Assembly (NCBI RefSeq): GCF_003667445.1
Contig: NZ_RCTF01000016.1
Coordinates: 1 to 64,000, forward strand
Length of the DNA: 64,000 bases
Direction of reading: 5' to 3'
DNA from: Xanthobacter tagetidis
GTDB lineage: Bacteria > Pseudomonadota > Alphaproteobacteria > Rhizobiales > Xanthobacteraceae
In this document: positions 24,153 to 31,811 of the stretch, piece after piece
How positions within the stretch are numbered: position 1 is the first letter of the stretch
Layout: every line of letters starts with the position of its first letter
Made by a program: the position numbers and the translations under genes
The notes under the pieces: model-generated
Database searches by the model: none
Told to the model about the DNA's origin: nothing
The model's input: only the letters and a program-made list of their open reading frames with translations

Positions 24153-26344
24153 AATTTCACGGCATAGGACAGTTCAAAGCTGCGCGGAGGCGCGATATAG
24201 ACCTGCGTGGAGCTATATCCAGACCAATTGGCATAGAACTCGTTGGTCAGGTTCTTGCCGCGCAGGCGCAGGGTTCCATCGCCAATGCGATAGTCGAGCC
24301 ACGCATCGAGAACCGCCCGTCCATCGACTTCGATGGTGTTCGTGGTGTTGGTGTAGAAGCTGCTGACATATTGGACCGAGGCGCTCGCGGTCAGCGGGAT
24401 TCGGTCGAAAGTGTAGCTGGTCAGGAACATGTAGGTCAGTTCGGGGACATTGGGCGGCCTGTTGCCGGCAAGGTTGCCTGATGTGCTCCAAAGCTGCGTG
24501 AACTCCGCGTTGATATAGGAGACGTTGGCCATGACTTTCCACTGGTCCGTGACCGCCACCGCCAGCTCGGCCTCCGCGCCGCGGGACCGTTGCGATCCGC
24601 CTTGAACCGTAAGCGCCGGATTCGACGGATCGCGAGTCAGGATATTGTACTGGTCGATCTGGTAGATCGATGCCGTTGCGACCACCCGATTGTCCCACAG
24701 CGCCGACTTGATGCCGATTTCCATCGAATTCCCGTAGGACAATTCGAAATCGTAATTGGCAAGGTTGCTGAGGAGCAGGCTGGAGACCGGGACGGTCGCC
24801 TGGTTGTACTGCGCGAACACCGCCGTCTCGGGCAGGATGTTGTAGATCGTTCCGATCCGCCACGAGACGCTATCGAACGTGTTGGCGAAATTGAGGAGTT
24901 CGCCGGTATTCAGGTTGAAGATCTGCCGATCGAGCTGGATGTTCTCGTAGCGGATGCCCCCGACCACCAGCCATTTGTCCGTGAGGTTCACCGCATCCTC
25001 GGCGAAGGCCGCATAGGTGCCCACCTGGCTGTCGTAATCCTGGCGGGTGGGGAAATTGGCGGCCGTGTCCGCCGGGAAGAAGCCGCGGTCGGGGAAATAG
25101 GGGCTGACCGAGGTTGTCGTTCCAAAGCGGCGCTGGGAGTTGAATGTCGTGTCGATATATTCGAGACCGGCGGCGAAGCGGTGGCGCGCGCCGGCGACCA
25201 CGCCGTCGAACAGCGCCGTCGCCCGCTCGGACCAGACCTGCTGGTCATGGCTGATGAAGGTCGTCGACCTGTCGAGCAGGCCGGTCTGCGCACTGAAGGT
25301 GAAATCCTCGGAATTCGCCCACAGACGATTCGAAGTATAAAAATTGAAATCGTTGCGCAGCGTCCAGGCGTCGGTCAGCCGATATTCCGTGCGGTTGCGG
25401 AGCCACACGGCGTCGGAATTCATTTCGCCGTTATAGACGTTGTAGTTCTCGTTCCTCAGGGCCTTGTCGATGACCATCCCCCCGGGCGCCGAGACGATAT
25501 TCGAGGGAGAGATTGCGGCTGAACGCGCGATGAGCGGAGCGCCCTGGTAGGGCGTCTCGTAGTCGTCGTGGAAATAGTCGATGCCGGTGGTGGTGGTCAG
25601 GCGGTCGGAGAGCGCCGCGGTTGCGGCCAATGTGACGGCAGCCGTTTCGGATCCGGTGTCGTCCACATAGCCGTTCGACTTGGCATAGACCGCACTGGCG
25701 CGGACGGCAGCGTTCTGCCCGATGGCCACGTTGTAGTCGGCGCCCCCGCGCCACGTGTCGAAGCTTCCGTAATTGGCGATCGCCTGGCCGAAATTCTGGT
25801 TGAGAACCGGCTGTTTGGTGACGAGATTGATGGTGCCGGCGAGCGCGCCGTTGCCATAGATCACCGAGGCCGGGCCCTTGAGGATTTCCACCCGATCGAA
25901 ACTGAAGCTGTCATAGTTGCGGGAGACCAGCAGCGGGTCCGGCACCTGCATGCCATCGACGGAATAGCCCACGGCGCCGCGCGAGAAGCCACGGATCGAG
26001 GTGACGCCCGGCTCGCCGGGCAAGTTGCCGGCGGTCACTCCCGGCACGGTATTGTAGACGTCGGTCAGCGTGTTGAGCCCCCGCTCCTGCATCTCCTGCT
26101 GGGTGACGATGTCGATCGTCGCGGGCGTCTCAAACGGCGTGAGCCCGACCAGGCTCCCGGTCTCGTTCTGGGTATGAAGCTTGCGGGTCTCGTTCAGGAG
26201 CAGCGAGCCGGCGCCGCCATCCTCGACGGTGATCTCGGGAAGCTGGAGCGCATCCTGGGCATTGCCGGGAACGGCGGAAGCGGTTGCGGCCATAAGGGCA
26301 AGGCAGAGCGACTTTCCGGCACGGGGCGTCGGAGCTTGAGGCAT
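24149..26344 (-). CDS. TonB-dependent siderophore receptor
   Basis: 731 residues from ATG 26344, chosen because a signal peptide follows at once (SLCLALMAATASAVPGNAQ); ATGs upstream give an unlikely basic leader. Plug domain at about 50-165 with TPFETPATIDIVTQQEMQERG, VPGVTAGNLPGEPGVTSIRG and the VDGMQVPDPLLVSRNYDSF loop; the rest is the 22-strand barrel, ending ...RSFELSYAVKF with the terminal Phe required for outer-membrane insertion. TonB-box-like residues ITVED lie just after the signal. The ligand is probably a ferric siderophore. It is flanked by a small exported Cys protein upstream and the PepSY protein downstream, all on the - strand. Confidence 0.92.
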   Translation of the reverse strand: MPQAPTPRAGKSLCLALMAATASAVPGNAQDALQLPEITVEDGGAGSLLLNETRKLHTQNETGSLVGLTPFETPATIDIVTQQEMQERGLNTLTDVYNTVPGVTAGNLPGEPGVTSIRGFSRGAVGYSVDGMQVPDPLLVSRNYDSFSFDRVEILKGPASVIYGNGALAGTINLVTKQPVLNQNFGQAIANYGSFDTWRGGADYNVAIGQNAAVRASAVYAKSNGYVDDTGSETAAVTLAATAALSDRLTTTTGIDYFHDDYETPYQGAPLIARSAAISPSNIVSAPGGMVIDKALRNENYNVYNGEMNSDAVWLRNRTEYRLTDAWTLRNDFNFYTSNRLWANSEDFTFSAQTGLLDRSTTFISHDQQVWSERATALFDGVVAGARHRFAAGLEYIDTTFNSQRRFGTTTSVSPYFPDRGFFPADTAANFPTRQDYDSQVGTYAAFAEDAVNLTDKWLVVGGIRYENIQLDRQIFNLNTGELLNFANTFDSVSWRIGTIYNILPETAVFAQYNQATVPVSSLLLSNLANYDFELSYGNSMEIGIKSALWDNRVVATASIYQIDQYNILTRDPSNPALTVQGGSQRSRGAEAELAVAVTDQWKVMANVSYINAEFTQLWSTSGNLAGNRPPNVPELTYMFLTSYTFDRIPLTASASVQYVSSFYTNTTNTIEVDGRAVLDAWLDYRIGDGTLRLRGKNLTNEFYANWSGYSSTQVYIAPPRSFELSYAVKF

Positions 26345-26408
26345 GGCTGTGTTCTTTGATTGATTGCGTGCAGGGCTCATCGGCGCGCGCAGGCGTCCGC
26401 ACCGAGAT

Positions 26409-26437
26409 GCGCTCCATTTCATTCAAAAATGGAGCGC
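26409..26437 (-). promoter_or_regulatory. Hairpin in the leader between the Cys protein and TonB receptor genes
   Basis: Perfect 11-base inverted repeat GCGCTCCATTT / AAATGGAGCGC with a seven-base loop, 65 bases before the receptor start. It could be an attenuator, mRNA stabiliser or operator for an iron regulator. No Fur or Irr consensus match is evident. Confidence 0.45.
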
Positions 26438-26468
26438 CATCCCGCTCGCGGTCCTGGCGCAAGTCCTG

Positions 26469-26846
26469 TCAGACGCTGGGCGGGCCCCGGGCCGTTCGCG
26501 GCTCGCGCCGCACGCCGGCGCCCGGCCACCGGGCGACCCGAACATGGGACGTCGCGGACCGAGCGAAGGGCTGCGGGGAAACGTCGGCCGAAAGCTGCGC
26601 CGGGAGGCCCAAGCCCCCCAGCATCGAACAGCCTTGGGTGCAGCAATCGAAGCGCGCCGGGAGCGATCCGGCGGGGCGGTCGTCGTCGCGGTCGCCCGCA
26701 GCGGTGCAGAGACCATCCGCGAGCCCACTGGGGGCGGGAGCGGCCTGCACGCCCAGCACGAAGCCCGACACGAGCATCTGCAGCGCAAGCAGATAGGCCG
26801 CCGCGAGCGCGAAGCACAGTCGCCGCGCCTGTGGGAAGCCGTTCAC
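26469..26846 (-). CDS. Small exported Cys-containing protein (possibly DUF2946-like)
   Basis: 125 residues on the same strand and 124 bp upstream of the TonB receptor. An N-terminal hydrophobic segment (LCFALAAAYLLALQMLVSGFVLG, about 10-32) ends AAPAP and looks like a signal or anchor. The middle has DGLCTAAGD and FDCCTQGCSM, four Cys that may bind metal. The last 40 residues are Arg/Pro/Ser-rich and without clear structure. Proteins of the DUF2946 type, with a similar layout, often accompany metal or siderophore receptors, but I cannot confirm membership. Confidence 0.5.
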   Translation of the reverse strand: MNGFPQARRLCFALAAAYLLALQMLVSGFVLGVQAAPAPSGLADGLCTAAGDRDDDRPAGSLPARFDCCTQGCSMLGGLGLPAQLSADVSPQPFARSATSHVRVARWPGAGVRREPRTARGPPSV

Positions 26847-26981
26847 GATGCTGGCCCTGTCGCTCTCATGTGACCCTTATAGGGGATGCCACACCGGGAT
26901 GCCGCACAGAATTGCCCCTGCGGCAAGTTGACCGATCATCCGCCAGGAGGTTGCCCCCGCCTTCCGTCGGCGCCGCAAGCG

Positions 26982-28343
26982 CTATGGGTCGGCGCGCTTG
27001 GCCGCGTCCGCAGGGCAAGTCCCGGGCCTGTGGTCGCGCGGACCGGTGAGGCTGCCGCGCCGACGCAGCATGGCGCGCAGCATCAGCGTCAGCAGCGCGG
27101 CGGCGCACACGACCGCCGCCAGCAGCTCGAAGCCCGCCGTGAAGCGGTCGGTGTGCTGCTTGATGAAGCCCACCGCATAGGGCCCCACGAAGCCGCCGAG
27201 ATTGCCGACCGAATTGATCAGCGCGATGCCCGCCGCCGCCGCCGTGCCGCGCAGAAACAGGGGCGGCACGGACCAGAACGGCGCCAGAGCCGCATAAAGA
27301 CCCACCGAGGCGCAGGTCACGGCGGCGATGGCGAGCAGATGCGTGGGCGCGTGCACGCTCGCCACCAGTCCCGCGGCGCCGAGAAACCCCGCCGCCGCCA
27401 CATGCAGCACCCGCTCGCCGGTGGCATCGCTGTGGCGCCCCCACGCCAGCATGGCAAGCGCGCTGAGGGCGTAGGGCACGATCAGCACGTAGCCCACCTG
27501 CCGCACGCTGTAGCCCATCTCGCGGACGATCTGCGGCAGCCACAGGCCGATGCCGTAGAGCCCGACCACCAGCCCGAAATAGATCAGGCAGAGCATGAGC
27601 ACACGCCGGTCCCGCAATGCCGGCCACAGAGCGTGGTGGGCGGCGCCATCGTGCCCGGCATGGTCGGCGGCCAGGCGAACGGCGATGGTGCGCTTCTCTT
27701 GCGCCGTGAGCCAGCGCACCTCGCCGGGGCCGTTCGGCAGCAGGACCAGAACCGCGAAGGCCAGCAGAACGGCGGGCAGCCCCTCCACGATGAACAGCCA
27801 CTGCCAGCCCGCGAGGCCGAGGAGGCCGTGGCTTTCCATGATGAAGGCGGAGAGCGGCGCGCCGACCGCGCTGGCGATGGGCACCGCGGCCATGAACAGC
27901 GCGATGTAGCGGGCGCGCAGGGCGAGCGGAAACCAGTAGCCGAGATAGAGGATCATGCCCGGCAGGAAGCCGGCCTCCGCCGCGCCCAGCAGGAACCGCA
28001 TGACAAAGAAGGAGGTCGGGCCGGTGACGAAGGCGGTGCCGGCAGAGATCAGGCCCCAGGTGAGCATGATGCGGCAGATCCACAGACGCGCGCCGACCTT
28101 CTCCAGCGCCAGGTTGGAGGGCACTTCGAACAGGAAGTAGCCGATGAAGAAGATGCCCGCGCCCCAGCCGAAGACCTCCGGGGAGAAGCCGAGATCGGCG
28201 TTCATGGTGAGCGCGGCGAAGCCGACGTTCACGCGGTCGAGAAAGCTCACGAGATAGAGCAGCATCATGAACGGGATGAGCCGCCGCGCCACCTTCGAGA
28301 AGGTGCGACGCTCCTCCACCGTCAGTCCCGTCCCCGCGTCCAT
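26982..28343 (-). CDS. MFS transporter (anion:cation symporter / phthalate-permease-like)
   Basis: 453 residues from ATG 28343, which has GGAGAG upstream; a longer frame to 28469 adds an Arg/Pro-rich stretch not typical of MFS. Twelve helices in two halves. ACS-family markers are FLDRVNVGFAALTMNADLGFS (about 33-53), FFIGYFLFEVPSNLALEKVGAR, and GAAEAGFLPGMILYLGYWFP. Members import organic acids such as phthalate, tartrate or glucarate with protons. No enzyme gene is directly linked, so the substrate is unknown. Confidence 0.9.
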   Translation of the reverse strand: MDAGTGLTVEERRTFSKVARRLIPFMMLLYLVSFLDRVNVGFAALTMNADLGFSPEVFGWGAGIFFIGYFLFEVPSNLALEKVGARLWICRIMLTWGLISAGTAFVTGPTSFFVMRFLLGAAEAGFLPGMILYLGYWFPLALRARYIALFMAAVPIASAVGAPLSAFIMESHGLLGLAGWQWLFIVEGLPAVLLAFAVLVLLPNGPGEVRWLTAQEKRTIAVRLAADHAGHDGAAHHALWPALRDRRVLMLCLIYFGLVVGLYGIGLWLPQIVREMGYSVRQVGYVLIVPYALSALAMLAWGRHSDATGERVLHVAAAGFLGAAGLVASVHAPTHLLAIAAVTCASVGLYAALAPFWSVPPLFLRGTAAAAGIALINSVGNLGGFVGPYAVGFIKQHTDRFTAGFELLAAVVCAAALLTLMLRAMLRRRGSLTGPRDHRPGTCPADAAKRADP

Positions 28344-28496
28344 GATCCGGCTCGCTTTCTCTCCACAAGTCCGCGCTCGCGGCCGCTTTGGGCCGCTCCG
28401 GGTTTGTAGGGGCCGGCCGGGGTCTTCGCGAGGGTCTTTTTGGGGGCCGCCAGCTTCGGCGAGCGACATGGGACGCCGAAGATGGCGGATCGCACG

Positions 28497-30233
28497 CTAC
28501 GGGTCCGCAACCTCATCAAGAGGGGGGGGCGAGAAGGCGGCATCCGCTCCGGGCAGCGGAATGTCGGCAACGATCCGGTTTCTACCGGCGAGCTTGGCCT
28601 TGTAGAGCTGCTGATCGGCGCGCGCGAGAACGTCCTCGAACGTCTCGACCTCGGAACCGGGGACCGCGATCCCCATGGACACCGTGATGGAGGGAAGGCT
28701 GTTGCCATTCTCCTCGATGCGAAGCGCCGCGACCCCCTCGCGCAGTCGTTCCGCCTTGAGGATCGCCCCATCCAGATCGACCTCCCGCAGCACCAGCGCG
28801 AATTCCTCGCCGCCGATGCGGAAGAGCGTGTCGTTCCCACGGATGTGGGCCAGCAGATAGCCGCAAAAGGCCACAAGCACTTGATCGCCCGCGGCGTGGC
28901 CATGAAGATCATTGTAGCGCTTGAAGTGGTCCACATCGATCATGATGACCGCGAAGCTTGGGCCCAACTGCTCGTTCCGTGCCCGCTCCTTCTCCGCCAT
29001 CGAATCGAAATAGCGCCGGTTGAACACGCCCGTCAGCGGATCCCGGATCGACTGCTCCTTGAGCGTATCGCGCAGCCTCAGGTTGCCGACCGCCAGCGCG
29101 AGGTGCTGGCTGGCGACGAAAGCCAGACGGTCGAAGGATGCCGGCAGCGGCTCGGCGCTTTCGAGCACGAAAAGCCCCATCGTTTCTCCGTGTGCGATCA
29201 GGGGATGGCATAGCGTGTGGGTGACCCGCTCGTCGCCAAAATGCTGGCATCGCGGCCTGCCCCCGTCTGGCGTGTAGCTGTGGGGCCCGCCCCGCCGCAG
29301 GCCCCAGCACGCGTCGGGCTCCACGGACAGGGACTGCGCCACATCGCCGAACCCGCCGAGGAGGAGCAATTTGTTGCGGGAGGCCGAAAACGTGTAGAGC
29401 CCGCCAGCTCCGCCCGGGAAGGAGCGGGACAGGAAGCCTCCGATCATATCCCCCAATTCCTGGAGCGAGCCGCAACTCTGCAGGAAGCTCGCCATCTCGT
29501 TGATCTCCGAGACTTCGTTGCGCTCGGCCCTGAGCTGGTTGGCCTTCTCCGCAATCTCCGCGGCATAGCGGGCGTGATCCGCTTCCGCTTCCTGGCGGGC
29601 GACCTCCGCCCGGCGTGCCATTAGGATGAATGCAGCGATCAGCGCCAGGAAAGTGATGACGAAGCCGAGCATGTCGGCGATCGCCCACCATTTGTGCCCC
29701 TGATAGGCGCGCTGCAGGTCACGCAGCGCCAAGGCTTCGTTGAAGGATATGGAATCCAGCGTGGCCCGGATGGCGTCCATGTGGTTCTTGCCGGCGCCGT
29801 TCGCGACGAACGTGCGGGCGGCCTCGGGGCCGTCGCGGGCTTCGATCGCGAGCGTTTCCGACATCTCTTCCAGCTTGTGCTCGACCAGCGGGATCAGCTG
29901 CTTCATCAGATCGGCCTGGGGGCCGACGGCCGGCAGTCGGCGGTGCAGATCCCGCACGCTATCGTTCAGCACCGCGACGGCTCGAAAATAAGGTGCAAGA
30001 TACGACTTGTTCGACGTGACCAGATAGCCCCTCTGACCCGTCTCAGCGTTCAGAGCCTCGATCAGCACAGAAGACATAAGTGATTGATTGATGTAAATTT
30101 GAGATATCGCTGAATTCAGATAAAACAACTTCATTATACTTGAATATAATCCAAATCCGACCGCGCTTATAAGCGCAGATAAGCCAAATAATACTATAAT
30201 TAAAACCTTTCTAAACTTGACAAGATTGCGCAT
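28497..30233 (-). CDS. Diguanylate cyclase with CHASE3 and GAF sensory domains
   Basis: 578 residues from ATG 30233 (an ATG ten codons earlier is possible; neither has a clear ribosome site). TM1 about 8-35; extracytoplasmic CHASE3 about 36-180 with ALNAETGQRGYLVTSNKSYL; TM2 about 185-207; coiled coil to about 245; GAF-like about 250-390; GGDEF about 410-578. The active-site GGEEF and the inhibitory I-site RGND five residues before it are both intact, so it should make c-di-GMP from two GTP and be feedback-inhibited. The first 150 bases of the gene are strikingly AT-rich compared with the rest. Confidence 0.92.
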   Translation of the reverse strand: MRNLVKFRKVLIIVLFGLSALISAVGFGLYSSIMKLFYLNSAISQIYINQSLMSSVLIEALNAETGQRGYLVTSNKSYLAPYFRAVAVLNDSVRDLHRRLPAVGPQADLMKQLIPLVEHKLEEMSETLAIEARDGPEAARTFVANGAGKNHMDAIRATLDSISFNEALALRDLQRAYQGHKWWAIADMLGFVITFLALIAAFILMARRAEVARQEAEADHARYAAEIAEKANQLRAERNEVSEINEMASFLQSCGSLQELGDMIGGFLSRSFPGGAGGLYTFSASRNKLLLLGGFGDVAQSLSVEPDACWGLRRGGPHSYTPDGGRPRCQHFGDERVTHTLCHPLIAHGETMGLFVLESAEPLPASFDRLAFVASQHLALAVGNLRLRDTLKEQSIRDPLTGVFNRRYFDSMAEKERARNEQLGPSFAVIMIDVDHFKRYNDLHGHAAGDQVLVAFCGYLLAHIRGNDTLFRIGGEEFALVLREVDLDGAILKAERLREGVAALRIEENGNSLPSITVSMGIAVPGSEVETFEDVLARADQQLYKAKLAGRNRIVADIPLPGADAAFSPPPLDEVADP

Positions 30234-30597
30234 TGAATTCGAAGCCCTTGGAGGCACTGCCATTGAATTTTTGTATATACAACAATCTCAGCAAAGTATC
30301 CGCTGATATTTTTAGCAGCTTGAAGAAATAATCTGGACACGCTGCAACCGGCCACGACCTTCTGGAACTCGACTTCCCAGGCGGCGGTAGAGCCAGCACG
30401 CTTCCAGGTCTAGGATTGCCCTTTGACAGATTTATCAAGCGCACCCATTGCCTTATCACTTGAAGGAATGGCCAAAATCCCGCCGAGGGCCAAAGGATCT
30501 CCCACGCTGGAGCGCGCAAGCTGGAAAGCCGCACGCCGCCCGCTCCGGCCGCGCACCAGTGCTCATCCGGATTGCCCCCACTGGGCGGCGGCGGCGA
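30234..30597. other. AT-rich gap between the GGDEF and EAL genes
   Basis: 364 bases without a supported gene. The half next to the GGDEF gene (30234-30330) is AT-rich with ATATACAA-like stretches and may contain that gene's promoter. No clear terminator or -35/-10 pair can be assigned. Confidence 0.4.
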
Positions 30598-31770
30598 TCA
30601 GCTCGAAAGCCCGGACCAGAGGGCTGCCGCCTCGCCGGGCATCGGCCTCCCGATGCGATAGCCCTGCGCCATCTCGCAGCCAATGCCACGGATGAAGTCG
30701 AGAACGCCGCTATCCTCCACGCCTTCGGCGGTGACTTCCATGCCGAGGCTTTTGGCCAGCCCCGCAATGGCGATCACCACCTTGCGGGCCTCTTCGGATT
30801 TATTCACGTCGCGAACAAACGAAATGTCTATTTTCATTTCCGAGAACGGAATGCGAATGAGCTGCACAAGAGACGAATATCCGACGCCGAAATCGTCGAT
30901 CGACAACCGGAACCCTTTCAGGCGCATGCGGGTGGCCGCGCCGAGTGTCGCCGTCGGATCCTTCATCGCTGAGGTTTCTGTAATCTCCAGCATGACACGG
31001 TCGTTGGATATCCCGTATCGCCGGGCGATCTTCTGGAAGTGATCTGCCAGGCTGACATCGCCGAGCAGCACCGGCGAGAGGTTCACGGCAATGTGGTGGT
31101 TTTTTCCCGGAAAGGCATTGCTGAGCCAGGCGACGGATTGCTCGAAAACGAAGTCCGTGATTCCGCCGATCTGCCCGCACTCTTCCGCGAGCGAAATGAA
31201 TGCCGATGGCGGAATGAGGCCGAAGTGCGGATGCTGCCATCGCACGAGCGCTTCGAAGCCGCGCAGTTCCCCCGTCCTGCAGGCGATCTTCGGCTGGTAA
31301 TGGACAACGAATTCGCCGCGCCGGAGCGCCAGCGACAGGTCCTCGCCGTCGAAGCGCGCAGGCCGATCCGGCGCCGGCGCCACGGCCGGCCTGGCGTCGA
31401 CGGCACCTTCCGAAAGAACGTCCTTCAGCTGGCGCGGCAGGAACGGCTTCGACAGGACGCCGAGGACGTTCAGCCCGTTCTCGGTCGAGACCCGCTGCGC
31501 GGCCTCAAGCAGGCGGCTTCCCGCGCCGCTGGTGATGATGATGCCGGCGGTGACCTTGCGCCGAGACAGCTCCAGCAGCACTTCGACGCCGTCGACGTCC
31601 GGCATCACCAGGTCAATGGCGAGATGGGTCGGCCCCCAGGCGTCACAATCGGCATAGAAGTCGGCCGCCGTGCCGGAGACGCGCGCCTCGTACCCCATGC
31701 GCTCGAATATAGAGCAAATGGTTCCGGCGACCATCTCGTCGTCATCGAGAACCAGGACGCGGTTTGGCAC
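30598..31770 (-). CDS. Response regulator with EAL c-di-GMP phosphodiesterase output
   Basis: 390 residues, GTG start at 31770 with GAGGT just upstream. Receiver domain 1-125: acidic pocket LDDDE (8-12), phospho-acceptor Asp53 in AIDLVMPD, Thr/Ser switch near IIITSGAG (78-84) and Lys108 in LSKPF. EAL domain about 143-385 with EAL at 173-175 (GFEALVRWQHP), MLEITETSA, IDDFGVGYSS and VTAEGVED, all needed for metal binding and catalysis. It should hydrolyse c-di-GMP to pGpG when phosphorylated. It lies 41 bp after the hybrid kinase stop on the same strand and is its probable partner. Confidence 0.92.
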   Translation of the reverse strand: MPNRVLVLDDDEMVAGTICSIFERMGYEARVSGTAADFYADCDAWGPTHLAIDLVMPDVDGVEVLLELSRRKVTAGIIITSGAGSRLLEAAQRVSTENGLNVLGVLSKPFLPRQLKDVLSEGAVDARPAVAPAPDRPARFDGEDLSLALRRGEFVVHYQPKIACRTGELRGFEALVRWQHPHFGLIPPSAFISLAEECGQIGGITDFVFEQSVAWLSNAFPGKNHHIAVNLSPVLLGDVSLADHFQKIARRYGISNDRVMLEITETSAMKDPTATLGAATRMRLKGFRLSIDDFGVGYSSLVQLIRIPFSEMKIDISFVRDVNKSEEARKVVIAIAGLAKSLGMEVTAEGVEDSGVLDFIRGIGCEMAQGYRIGRPMPGEAAALWSGLSS

Positions 31771-31811
31771 GGCTACCTCACTTGGCCTCGGCGGGGATAA
31801 AATTACTGGTG

